This document shows, in pieces, positions 25,170 through 33,996 of a stretch of DNA of 64,000 bases. The stretch comes from Candidatus Coprovivens excrementavium. GTDB lineage: Bacteria > Bacillota_I > Bacilli_A > RF39 > UBA660. Every line of letters begins with the position of its first letter. Position 1 is the first letter of the stretch. Below the pieces are notes generated by a model. It ran no database searches and had not been told where the DNA came from. It saw only the letters and a list, made by a program, of their open reading frames with translations. Made by a program: the position numbers and the translations under genes. The stretch spans positions 124,001 to 188,000 of the forward strand of contig CALVVU010000002.1 of NCBI GenBank assembly GCA_944363975.1. The letters are read 5' to 3'.

Positions 25170-26048
25170 ATGTCAAAAGAGAAACTTATCAAAATTGAAA
25201 AAGAAAAGTCTAAAAAATACGATTCGAACCATAAAAGAAATCAGATTTTAGTAAATTTAATTACAGCGATTCGCTCATTAGGAACTATTGCCATTATACC
25301 TATTTTTAATACTTATGGAGCTTTTGCTACTGCTTTAGCCGCTGCTGTTTTTTTTCTAACTGACTTCATCGATGGTCATTTAGCACGAAAGCTTCATGTT
25401 GAATCATTCTTTGGTAGTCTTTTAGACGCTGTTTCTGATAAAAGTTTTGGTATTGTTTGTCTTTTACTACTATCAACTTTAAACCCAATCTTTCTAGTTA
25501 TAATAGGTGTTGAGCTTGGTATATTCGCCATTAATTATAATAGTATTCAAAGAGGTAATAATGCCAAATCTAGTCTTGTTGGAAAAGCTAAAACAGTTTT
25601 ACTTGCTGCTTCCATAGTAGGTAGTTATTTCTGCTATAGTGCCCCAACTTTAAAAGAAATATTAAATTACGTTAATATTAGTTCTTTTAATAAGTTATTA
25701 GAACTTAATCCCGACTTGATTTCAACTATTTTAGCCATTCCTGTTATTGGTGCTAGTTTATATGTTGCACATGATTATGCTAAAACAGCTCACGTTCAAG
25801 ACGAGAAAAAAAATTCAGAACAACAGAATGAACTTTCAAAAGAACAAACATCATCAAGAAGTTTAAGTGATATAGCTCACGATAAGAAAGAATTATTAAA
25901 AGCAAAAAAAGAAATTTTATTAGAACAAAAAGAATTAAAGTCACGTGAAGAAATTATACATGATTTATTTGACACAGATTTTTATTTGGAACATCGTGAT
26001 GGGGGAATAAAAAAATTACTATATAAACAAACAAAAGGCAGTGAGTAA
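25170..26048 (+). CDS. pgsA: CDP-alcohol phosphatidyltransferase (PgsA-like)
   Basis: 292 residues. The membrane-embedded catalytic motif D-x2-DG-x2-AR-x8-G-x3-D-x3-D is complete at residues 65-90 (DFIDGHLARKLHVESFFG, then SLLDAVSDK). Hydrophobic segments before and after it give the usual six-helix fold. It probably makes phosphatidylglycerol phosphate from CDP-diacylglycerol and glycerol-3-phosphate. Unlike typical PgsA (about 190 residues), it has a charged, helical C-terminal extension of about 90 residues (about 205-292) ending at YLEHRDGGIKKLLYKQ. The start follows GAGGGGG. The next gene starts directly after the stop. Confidence 0.85.
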   Translation: MSKEKLIKIEKEKSKKYDSNHKRNQILVNLITAIRSLGTIAIIPIFNTYGAFATALAAAVFFLTDFIDGHLARKLHVESFFGSLLDAVSDKSFGIVCLLLLSTLNPIFLVIIGVELGIFAINYNSIQRGNNAKSSLVGKAKTVLLAASIVGSYFCYSAPTLKEILNYVNISSFNKLLELNPDLISTILAIPVIGASLYVAHDYAKTAHVQDEKKNSEQQNELSKEQTSSRSLSDIAHDKKELLKAKKEILLEQKELKSREEIIHDLFDTDFYLEHRDGGIKKLLYKQTKGSE

Positions 26049-26049
26049 A

Positions 26050-26565
26050 ATGAACGAAAAGGATATGCAAATCTTATTAGAAAAAAATTATCGTTTTATT
26101 GGGATATCCAATAAAAAAAATCAAAAACGTATTTTCGAATTATTATGTTATTGTAAAGAAATAAGAGATACTGCATATCCTATGAAAGGATCAAAGGCTA
26201 CTGAATTAGAAATTGTTGAATTCTGCGCTCATAAAGAAAAAGATCTCATCTATGTTAATGGTTCTCTAACTTTAGATGATGGCTTTCAACATGAAAATCG
26301 TTGCTTCGAAGCCTATATTATTGAAGAAAAAAACACTAGTCGTGCTCGTATTTATCTAGACATAACGAGATTATGTGCAAACGATGAACCAAAAATGATT
26401 CGTACATCTGATGACATTTATGAAAAAGAAGATAGTATTATCGATTTAACAAATTATACGTTGACCGATGCTACTGAAAAGAAAGAATTTGCAACTGAAG
26501 TACCCAAAACATCACCGCTTGAAAATATCGTTCATACAATGTCACAACAAATAAGCGCTTTATAA
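26050..26565 (+). CDS. Soluble protein of unknown function
   Basis: 171 residues with no signal peptide or membrane segment, mixed alpha/beta. Segments such as RIFELLCYCKEIRDTAYPMKG and DGFQHENRCFEAYIIEEKN carry several cysteines. It starts 1 base after the PgsA-like gene's stop and is therefore coupled to it. A GTG 9 bases earlier is possible, but no binding site favours it. A terminator follows. I recognise no family; the pairing with a phospholipid enzyme may be only positional. Confidence 0.6.
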   Translation: MNEKDMQILLEKNYRFIGISNKKNQKRIFELLCYCKEIRDTAYPMKGSKATELEIVEFCAHKEKDLIYVNGSLTLDDGFQHENRCFEAYIIEEKNTSRARIYLDITRLCANDEPKMIRTSDDIYEKEDSIIDLTNYTLTDATEKKEFATEVPKTSPLENIVHTMSQQISAL

Positions 26566-26574
26566 GCGTTTTTT
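26556..26574 (+). terminator. Intrinsic terminator
   Basis: CGCTT, TAT, AAGCG (26556-26568) are followed by six T. The short stem overlaps the stop codon. Confidence 0.65.
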
Positions 26575-26582
26575 AATTTTTA

Positions 26583-26591
26583 TGTTATAAT
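26583..26591 (+). promoter_or_regulatory. Extended -10 promoter
   Basis: TGTTATAAT lies 15 bases before the ATG at 26607, with AGGTGAT between them. Confidence 0.6.
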
Positions 26592-26606
26592 AAAAAAGGT
26601 GATTAT

Positions 26607-27854
26607 ATGACATCAAATATAAAATTAATAATAGCTGCCATCTTATTTTTAAGTTTAATCATTTTAAAAATATTTATTTCTCGCAAGTTTAGAGTAACAC
26701 AAACTACAAAACTATACTATTATAATAAAAAATTAACTATTTTCTTAATTATTAGTTCTTTCCTTGTCTTTATTACTTCTTTAATAATTAATATATATCA
26801 AGGTGGTAATGATCCTTCATTTAAAGCTACTATTAATTATCTCTTAAATTCCTTAAGCATTGCTATTCTTATTTTTCCATTCTCTATCTTAACTTTATAT
26901 AAAACTAGTTTTAAAGATGAAGAATTAATTTCTCATACTAAGACAATTGTAACTAATATATATAATCCATCTTTTATAAAAAAATTCAATAGAGCAGGAA
27001 TAAATGTTATTATTTTATCTTCTCAAAACATATCATCTAGAATAACTTCTATTTCTCCGGATGAAATTGAATCACGATTACTAAGAAAAAATCTTCATAT
27101 TCAAACAGATAATAATGAAATCTTAAAGAAGCAAATGAATAAAGAGACTACTATTTACGAATTTAATGATTTACAAAATGTATATTTCCAACTTCAACAT
27201 GCTAGAGGGATTCATGATAATTATATAAGAAGTATCAAATATTTAATTTTAACTTATTTACCATTATTATTAAGTTATTACTTCTTAACAATTATTAATT
27301 TTCCCATAACTTACAATATACTTACAATTATTATTTTAAAAATATACACTTCTATAACAAGTGAATATGTATATAAGCATTTACCTTATGACACAGATAT
27401 AATGGAAAGAAAACCTAAACCATATAATGTCTTTATTGGTAAACAAGAATTGATCTTTACTATCATAGAAAGTTTTTGTGTTTTCTTTATTCTAAACGTT
27501 CCATATATGTTTGTTTTTGTTGAAAATGGTTCCCAAGAATTTGCTAATACTCTTTTCTATACAATCTTTATTACTATTAATTTATTTTATACTCTTTCTA
27601 TTATAAGTGATTCAAACTTTATAAAAAATCTATTTAAATCAATTCGATGTTTACCATTAATAATCTATATTATAATAAGTATTAGTTTAACGATTCTAAT
27701 TAATTTTACCAATTTACTTAATACTACTAATATTGGATGGCACAATTATATTTCTTGTCTTTTATTTAGTGTAATTGCCATTTCTATAAACGAATTAATC
27801 AAATTAGCTCGTTTTACAACTACGAAAGGAAGAAAAAAATGCAAATCAAAATAA
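26607..27854 (+). CDS. Polytopic membrane protein resembling a P-type ATPase stripped of its catalytic domains
   Basis: 415 residues with about ten hydrophobic segments. The order resembles P-type ATPases. A pair near 40-110 corresponds to M3-M4 (AILIFPFSILTLYKTSFKDEEL where pumps have PEGLP and a following helix). A small soluble part has FIKKFNRAGINVIILSSQ near 123-140, like the KAGIKVVMVTGD strand of the P-domain, and GIHDNYIRSIKYLIL, like the GRTAYSNIRK hinge into M5. A six-helix tail follows with YDTDIMERKPKP near 260-272, like the DDIMNEKPR loop. The DKTGT phosphorylation site, the nucleotide domain and the GDGVND loop are all absent. Transport by ATP hydrolysis is therefore excluded. 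The relationship is inferred from motif order. Confidence 0.6.
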   Translation: MTSNIKLIIAAILFLSLIILKIFISRKFRVTQTTKLYYYNKKLTIFLIISSFLVFITSLIINIYQGGNDPSFKATINYLLNSLSIAILIFPFSILTLYKTSFKDEELISHTKTIVTNIYNPSFIKKFNRAGINVIILSSQNISSRITSISPDEIESRLLRKNLHIQTDNNEILKKQMNKETTIYEFNDLQNVYFQLQHARGIHDNYIRSIKYLILTYLPLLLSYYFLTIINFPITYNILTIIILKIYTSITSEYVYKHLPYDTDIMERKPKPYNVFIGKQELIFTIIESFCVFFILNVPYMFVFVENGSQEFANTLFYTIFITINLFYTLSIISDSNFIKNLFKSIRCLPLIIYIIISISLTILINFTNLLNTTNIGWHNYISCLLFSVIAISINELIKLARFTTTKGRKKCKSK

Positions 27855-28756
27855 CTAAAAATATTAATGAAGCAAACTTAATAACTCATGATGGTAAATT
27901 CCATCCTGATGATGTATTCTCAACAGTTCTAATGTCTAAAATTGTTCAAAATCCTATACTTTATCGCTCACCAGTAGGACAAATAGATAATGAAAATGCT
28001 ATCATATATGACGTCGGATTTGGTAAATTTGATCATCATACACCTAATGCTGAATATCGTCCTAACTCTAAAATAAAATATTGTTCATTTGGTCTTTTAT
28101 GGCGTCAATATGGTCATGAATACCTACAAAAAAATATTAAGACTCCTGATTTAGAAACTTTATATCATGCTATTGAAGATAAGTTAATTAAACAAATCGA
28201 TGGTATCGATAATGGTCTATTTCCTCAAATAATAGCTGATTACGAACTACTTGATCTTGATCAAATAATTGATTCCTATAATCTAACATGGGACGAAGAA
28301 GGGGACAGTGATCAAAATTTTCTTCGTGCCTTAGAAATAGCCGACCAAATATTTAATAATATTATTCATAAATTAAACTCTACCATCAAAGCCAATATTA
28401 TTGTTGAACAAAAGATAAATGATGTCAAAGATAACATTCTCATTTTAGATCAATACATGCCATATAATGACGCTATTTTTAATTCTCAAAATCCTAAAGC
28501 TCGTGAAATAAAAGTTATTATTCTTCCATCAAATCGTGGGGGATATAATGTTAAACCAATAACTATTTCTCGTGACTCTAAAGAATTGCTTCTAAATTTT
28601 CCATCTCAATATCGTGGTTTACACGATGAAGAACTAGCCAAAGTATCAGGAATTAAAACAGCTAAATTCGTTCATTTAAGTGGTTTCCTAGGCAGCACAG
28701 AAACTTTAGAAGATGCTATAAAACTTGCTAAACAAGCAATTGATAATAAGGAATAA
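27839..28756 (+). CDS. MYG1-family putative exonuclease / DHH-like phosphoesterase
   Basis: 305 residues. LITHDGKFHPDDVFSTVLMS at the N-terminus, AIIYDVGFGKFDHHTPNAEY around 60-80 and KLIKQIDGIDNGLF match the MYG1 (UPF0160) family. The His and Asp residues (HDGKFHPDD, DVG, DHH) form the metal site. Family members in eukaryotes are reported 3'-5' RNA exonucleases; the bacterial role is unknown. It overlaps the end of the preceding gene by 16 bases with AAAGGAAG as binding site, so the two are co-expressed. A terminator follows. Confidence 0.85.
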   Translation: MQIKITKNINEANLITHDGKFHPDDVFSTVLMSKIVQNPILYRSPVGQIDNENAIIYDVGFGKFDHHTPNAEYRPNSKIKYCSFGLLWRQYGHEYLQKNIKTPDLETLYHAIEDKLIKQIDGIDNGLFPQIIADYELLDLDQIIDSYNLTWDEEGDSDQNFLRALEIADQIFNNIIHKLNSTIKANIIVEQKINDVKDNILILDQYMPYNDAIFNSQNPKAREIKVIILPSNRGGYNVKPITISRDSKELLLNFPSQYRGLHDEELAKVSGIKTAKFVHLSGFLGSTETLEDAIKLAKQAIDNKE

Positions 28757-28770
28757 AATTCCTTTTTTTT
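28748..28770 (+). terminator. Intrinsic terminator
   Basis: AAGGAAT, AAA, ATTCCTT (28748-28764) are followed by further T. The stem overlaps the stop codon. Confidence 0.8.
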
Positions 28771-28781
28771 TATTTTATTTA

Positions 28782-28790
28782 TGATATAAT
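28782..28790 (+). promoter_or_regulatory. Extended -10 promoter
   Basis: TGATATAAT lies 25 bases before the ATG at 28816. Confidence 0.6.
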
Positions 28791-28815
28791 TATAAAAGAA
28801 TAGGGAGTTGTGCAT

Positions 28816-31800
28816 ATGATACAAGAAGAATTATTAAAAGAACAAACAATTGATAGCCTTTTTAAAGTTTTAGAAAATCAAAAAAACAATCTAGTTAATG
28901 TAGCCATTATTTTAGATGAGATTAACAATCGTATAGCTAATGGCCAATTTTCCTTTTCCCGTGTCGAAAAAAAATATCTTTATCTTTATATGTTTTTAAG
29001 TAACAAATTAGAAAAGAATGAAATCCTAAACAAATTAATTACTACTTCATCATTTATTAAATTACTTGATGAAACTGATATTGACGGTTCAATGATTCCA
29101 TCTTTAACTAGTAATTGTCAAAAACCTCGTACGACATTAATAACTAAATCGAAGAAATTAAAAAATAGTTTTTTAAAAGGTGATAATCTTTTAAATGCTC
29201 AAGACATACTAGCTGACTTAACAAAAGAGGAAATTTCTCTTTTTCGTCAAGATGTTTCTGTTGATAACTATTTAATCACTAACGGCTTAAGTTTTGATAC
29301 TATTAAAGAAGAAACCAAAAAACAATTATTAAACGACTTAAAACAATTATCTATTTATGACATAACAACTATTAATGAATTTACCGCTAATTTTAAAGAC
29401 TTATCATTTCTTGTAAACAATAAAGAATTCTTAGATTTATATCTTGATAAATTATCTGATGAATACTATCTAAATAATCGAATATTTAATTACTTAGATC
29501 GAAATATTTTATCTTATATTCTTGAAAATAATCCAAGCGATTCTCTTCTTTTACATTTAATAAAAGATACAAATCCTGAACTTCAAAAAGTTCTTTATAA
29601 CAATCCTCATCTTCAAGAATTATTAAAAAATTGCGATAATGAAAATATCCTAGTAAAACTTCCTACAACTATAATCAAAGATATCTTAGTAAATGCCGAA
29701 GATTTATTTAGTGATCGTAATACTAAGTTATTAGAAAGACTATCTAAAAAAGATATTACTTATATTCTAGAAAATAATAAAACATACTATGATAAATTAA
29801 TTAGCTTCTTAAACGAAGAAAAAACTTTTAATTTAGATATCTTTATAAAATATCTTCCTTCTAAATATTATTTTGACTTAATAAATAACTATTTTCAAAA
29901 TTTCACTGATCAAGTAATAATTAACTTATTGAAAATTGATTATAAATCCTTTAAAAAAGTTATTTTAGCAAATAAAGAACTATGTACAAGAATTCTTAAT
30001 CATTCATCATCTGCTATAATTGATGAAATCTTTAAGATAGGTCATTTTGAAATAGAAGAAAAGATTAAATTGATTACAAATTCTACTAAATATCAAAATG
30101 CTAGCAATATTATATCTATTATCGAAAAAATACCATTAAGTTATCGTAAAACTTTATACTTAAACTCATCACTACGTCAAAAACTAATAACTAGCAACGA
30201 TTATAACTTAGATGAATATATGATTAGTTATTATTTAAATCATCCAGAAGAAATTAAAGATACAACTCCATCAAAAATTATTGCTATCTTAAATAATGCT
30301 GATCATAATGTTACAGAAAATGTTTTAAAAGATAAGGAAGTTCTAACTAAAATCTTAGCTGATGAATCTTATTATTCAAATTTTATTGCCTTATTACATA
30401 AAAATCCTAAATTATTTACTATTCTTTCTAAAGAGAGTAACTTCGACTTAATTGATAAAAAATTTGTCGCTACAATATTACCACAACTTAATAATTTAGA
30501 AAGAAAACTTCTTTGTTCAAATGATTTAATAAAACACTTATACAATGATGAAGAAATATTCAAAGTATATAAAAGTCTTTCTACTAAGAATCGTCATCTA
30601 TTAAATACTTTAAATTTTAACTTCTTAAATGAAGATACTAAAAATATTAAACTTTCTTTTCTAGAAACAATTACCAAATATCCTGATATTCAAGAAAATC
30701 TTCTTACAATAAACAAAACATTTAAAGTATTACCAGAATTTATTAATTCTATTTGTTACAATGAAACATCTCTCTCTTTAAGTCAAACACTTAGTAAATG
30801 TATCAAGATTATTACCGATTCTACTATTGGAATCAATCGTAAAAAAATAGGTAATATACCTCGTATAATGAGTATTTTAAATAACGATATATTCTCTAAA
30901 ACAAATACTTATGTCTTAATAGAATATCTTCTATATTTAATACCTCGTTACTATAATAAAGATAATCAACCTATTAAAAGACCAATTTATCTTGAAACAC
31001 CAATGACATATAATGATATTTTATACTATACAGCTAAAACAGAAGAGTACTTAACAAATCAAATAAATAAAAAAGATTTATCTCATACTAAAGAATATTT
31101 TATTGCTAAACACTTTAAACTATCTTTAGAAGAAGCTCAAATAATGCTAAATATTTATAGTCTTAATCGTATAGATAATAATATCTATACTCTTGAATAT
31201 GAATACTTAGATAATTTAAATAAAATTTATCATACCGATGAGACTTCTCTTATAAATCTTGATCCAGAATACAAAATATATTCAATGCACGATTCATTTA
31301 CTATAGAATATAATATTAAAAAAATGTATGGCAAAATATTCAATTATGAAATAAGAAGTAAAACATATTCTAATAATCCTTTTACTAAAACATTATATGG
31401 TAAAGAAATAAAGATTTTCGATTGCCCAAATGATTTCCTATTCTTGATAAGTAATGTTGACATTAAAGAAGAATATCTAAAAACTAATAGTTATATCGAA
31501 GCATGGCACAATACTCTAGATAAATTAAGCGATGGTATAGATACTAGTTTAATATCTAATGATCATCTTATTTTTCAATATGATTTTCTATTTGGATTTA
31601 ATGGCTTATTAGATGAAGGTCTTCTAAGAATGTCTAATCATAATTTATCTTTAACTAACAAAGATACATCTAAAGAAAAATATATGACTCCAAGAGAATT
31701 AATTGATAATAGTCGAGATCAAAAAAATACTTTAGTTATTTCTCGTTATGCTATTCGTCCAAATTATAATAATGCTAATCTTCCATATCTAGAACCAGAT

Positions 31801-32280
31801 TATATTTTAGTTGATAAAAATAAATTAAATGATAATACCTATTTAGAAAATATATCTCGTGCTAGTGAGGAATTCAAAACCAAACGTAATAAAGATGGTC
31901 TTCCTATAATAGCTCTAGATTTTAGTAAAATTGTCGATAGTGAAACACGTAAAATTAAACAACTTATAACTAAGTATCAGAAAAATCATGATATGACAAT
32001 TCTTCCATCTTTATTTACTAAGCTTATTAATAATTATAGTGCTTATAGTCTTTATAACGAAAAAATTGCTGATAAATTTAATATTGATCAATTAATAGAA
32101 ATAGTCAAATCACGTATTCAAGTTAGTAACTCTATTTCTGAACTAAATTTTATCAAAGAAACAATAATCAATGAATATAATAAATATAAAAATAATTCAA
32201 AACAAATTATATGTCATATAGATATTAAAGAACTAAAAAACATCATCAAAGAACGCCAAGAAATAATTAATAACACCTAG
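28816..32280 (+). CDS. Giant helical-repeat protein of unknown function
   Basis: 1154 residues, the largest protein in the window, with no signal peptide or membrane segment. From about 100 to 640 it is a solenoid-like run of degenerate helical repeats of roughly 35-45 residues, with recurring elements such as ILENN, NPxL and LLxxL (NPELQKVLYNNPHLQELL; NKTYYDKLISFL; NPKLFTILSKES). The last 400 residues look like a different, globular domain with DFLFLISNVD, YDFLFGFNGLLDEGLLRM, TLVISRYAIRPN, PYLEPDYILVD and GLPIIALDFSKI, all conserved-looking but unfamiliar to me. The ATG at 28816 is favoured because GGGAG lies 8 bases upstream and the GTG at 28810 is too close to it. Confidence 0.75.
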   Translation: MIQEELLKEQTIDSLFKVLENQKNNLVNVAIILDEINNRIANGQFSFSRVEKKYLYLYMFLSNKLEKNEILNKLITTSSFIKLLDETDIDGSMIPSLTSNCQKPRTTLITKSKKLKNSFLKGDNLLNAQDILADLTKEEISLFRQDVSVDNYLITNGLSFDTIKEETKKQLLNDLKQLSIYDITTINEFTANFKDLSFLVNNKEFLDLYLDKLSDEYYLNNRIFNYLDRNILSYILENNPSDSLLLHLIKDTNPELQKVLYNNPHLQELLKNCDNENILVKLPTTIIKDILVNAEDLFSDRNTKLLERLSKKDITYILENNKTYYDKLISFLNEEKTFNLDIFIKYLPSKYYFDLINNYFQNFTDQVIINLLKIDYKSFKKVILANKELCTRILNHSSSAIIDEIFKIGHFEIEEKIKLITNSTKYQNASNIISIIEKIPLSYRKTLYLNSSLRQKLITSNDYNLDEYMISYYLNHPEEIKDTTPSKIIAILNNADHNVTENVLKDKEVLTKILADESYYSNFIALLHKNPKLFTILSKESNFDLIDKKFVATILPQLNNLERKLLCSNDLIKHLYNDEEIFKVYKSLSTKNRHLLNTLNFNFLNEDTKNIKLSFLETITKYPDIQENLLTINKTFKVLPEFINSICYNETSLSLSQTLSKCIKIITDSTIGINRKKIGNIPRIMSILNNDIFSKTNTYVLIEYLLYLIPRYYNKDNQPIKRPIYLETPMTYNDILYYTAKTEEYLTNQINKKDLSHTKEYFIAKHFKLSLEEAQIMLNIYSLNRIDNNIYTLEYEYLDNLNKIYHTDETSLINLDPEYKIYSMHDSFTIEYNIKKMYGKIFNYEIRSKTYSNNPFTKTLYGKEIKIFDCPNDFLFLISNVDIKEEYLKTNSYIEAWHNTLDKLSDGIDTSLISNDHLIFQYDFLFGFNGLLDEGLLRMSNHNLSLTNKDTSKEKYMTPRELIDNSRDQKNTLVISRYAIRPNYNNANLPYLEPDYILVDKNKLNDNTYLENISRASEEFKTKRNKDGLPIIALDFSKIVDSETRKIKQLITKYQKNHDMTILPSLFTKLINNYSAYSLYNEKIADKFNIDQLIEIVKSRIQVSNSISELNFIKETIINEYNKYKNNSKQIICHIDIKELKNIIKERQEIINNT

Positions 32281-32336
32281 ATAAATTTGCTCCATTAATA
32301 TATAAATGATATAATATAAATAGTGTGGGGATTGCT

Positions 32337-32975
32337 ATGACTAAAGAAAAAATATCTTTTCATGATTTATTTTATATCTTTATATTTGGTTGCTTTATTG
32401 GATGGTTTATTGAAGGAATATGGACTCTTTTAAAAAAAGGAGTCCTTATCAACCATTCTGCCTTAGTAATTGGTCCATTTAACGTTATATATGGTATAGG
32501 AGCTGTTATTCTAACAATCTTCTTATATCGTATAAAAAATAGCTCATATCTTGAAATATTTGTTCTATCTTTTATTATTGGCTCTCTATTAGAATACAGT
32601 ATGAGTTATTTAATGGAACTACTCTTTGGTTTCGTAGCATGGAACTACAGTAGTAAACCTTTTAACATAAATGGACGTATCTGTTTAACATATTCGCTTT
32701 TTTGGGGAATAATAGGAGTTTTTTGGATTAAAGTAATATATCCGTTCCTTCAAAAATGTCTTAAACGATTTAATAAAAAAGATAGTATTAAACTAATGAA
32801 AATAACATTAATTTTTCTTTTATTCGATGTTATTCTAACATTCGGAGCTATTTATCGTGGTCAAGAATATGAGAAGGGAATACCTCCTTCTAATAAAACA
32901 GAAGAACTAATTGATCGTTACTTTGGTGTCGATTACTTAAATAACATGTTTAATAATCGTTGGAATAGAAAGTAA
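32337..32975 (+). CDS. CmpB-type putative ABC transporter permease (DUF1113-like)
   Basis: 212 residues with five or six membrane helices. FHDLFYIFIFGCFIGWFIEG, the loop GPFNVIYGIGAV, SLLEYSMSYLMELLFGFVAWNYS and NGRICLTYSLFWG match the PF06541 family annotated as putative ABC-transporter type IV. No ATPase or binding protein adjoins it, so transport is not established. The ATG at 32337 follows GTGGGGA; the GTG at 32325 overlaps that site. A -10 (TATAAT) lies at 32310-32315. A terminator follows. Confidence 0.82.
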   Translation: MTKEKISFHDLFYIFIFGCFIGWFIEGIWTLLKKGVLINHSALVIGPFNVIYGIGAVILTIFLYRIKNSSYLEIFVLSFIIGSLLEYSMSYLMELLFGFVAWNYSSKPFNINGRICLTYSLFWGIIGVFWIKVIYPFLQKCLKRFNKKDSIKLMKITLIFLLFDVILTFGAIYRGQEYEKGIPPSNKTEELIDRYFGVDYLNNMFNNRWNRK

Positions 32976-32993
32976 AAAAACTTTCTTTTTTTT
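32967..32993 (+). terminator. Intrinsic terminator
   Basis: AGAAAGT (32967-32973) pairs with ACTTTCT (32980-32986), followed by seven T. Confidence 0.8.
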
Positions 32994-33062
32994 AAACTTA
33001 ATTAACTTGACTAATTTATTTACTTAATATAAAATGAATGAGAAAAAAAGGAGATTAACTAT

Positions 33063-33914
33063 ATGATTGATATTATCTTAGATACTTTAATAGATGCCTT
33101 AAAACTAGTTCCATTCTTATTTATTGCCTTCTTAATAATAGAAACTATCGAACATAAATTAGGTAATAAAACTAAAAAAATAATAAGTAAATCAGGTAAA
33201 TTTGCTCCCTTCTTTGGTAGTTTATTAGGTTTAATACCACAATGTGGTTTTAGTGTTATAGCAACAAACCTTTATATAACTCGTATTATATCTCTTGGGA
33301 CTTTAATTGCTATCTACTTATCTACCAGTGATGAAATGCTCCCAATTCTACTTTCAGAAAATGCTCCTCTTACAACTATATTTCTAATACTAGGTATCAA
33401 ATTTTTAGTTGGCTTAATAGCAGGATATACTATTGATTTTATATATCGTCGTCAGCAAAAATCTTATTCTGTTAATTATGATATATGTCAAGACGAACAT
33501 TGTGGTTGTAACCACAATCATAATCTTATAATTTCTAGTATTATTCATACATGTAAGACTTTATTTTATCTTCTTTTAATTACCTTTATTATCAATATCC
33601 TATTTACATACGTAGGTAGTCCGTACCTATCAAAAATATTCTTAAAAGATAGCTTAATAGCTCCTTTTATTACAAGTTTAATTGGTTTTATTCCAACCTG
33701 TGGATCAAGTATCATGCTTACCCAATTATATTTAAAAGGAGCGATAAGCCTTAGTGCTGCTATTTCTGGCTTACTAACAAGTAGTGGAGTTGCTATCTTA
33801 GTTTTATTAAAATCTAATAAAAATATTAAAGAAAACATAAAAATTCTAAGTATTTTATATGGAATAGGTGTAATAGTTGGTATTATTATTCAATTAATAT
33901 CATCTTTTATTTAA
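33063..33914 (+). CDS. Putative manganese transporter (PF11449 / ArsP_2-like)
   Basis: 283 residues with two similar membrane halves. Each half has a characteristic loop: LLGLIPQCGFSVIATNLY near 53-70 and LIGFIPTCGSSIMLTQLY near 205-222, a symmetric duplication typical of this permease family. A His/Cys-rich cytoplasmic linker between the halves (CQDEHCGCNHNHN, about 141-153) probably binds metal. Family members are annotated as putative manganese exporters or permeases, some under riboswitch control; no riboswitch is seen here. The start follows AAAGGAG. Confidence 0.82.
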   Translation: MIDIILDTLIDALKLVPFLFIAFLIIETIEHKLGNKTKKIISKSGKFAPFFGSLLGLIPQCGFSVIATNLYITRIISLGTLIAIYLSTSDEMLPILLSENAPLTTIFLILGIKFLVGLIAGYTIDFIYRRQQKSYSVNYDICQDEHCGCNHNHNLIISSIIHTCKTLFYLLLITFIINILFTYVGSPYLSKIFLKDSLIAPFITSLIGFIPTCGSSIMLTQLYLKGAISLSAAISGLLTSSGVAILVLLKSNKNIKENIKILSILYGIGVIVGIIIQLISSFI

Positions 33915-33996
33915 AACATCTATTTTTTTATTACATAAATTTTACAAAAAAAATATTTTATGATATAAGAAAATAGTTATAAAACGAGGTGATACT

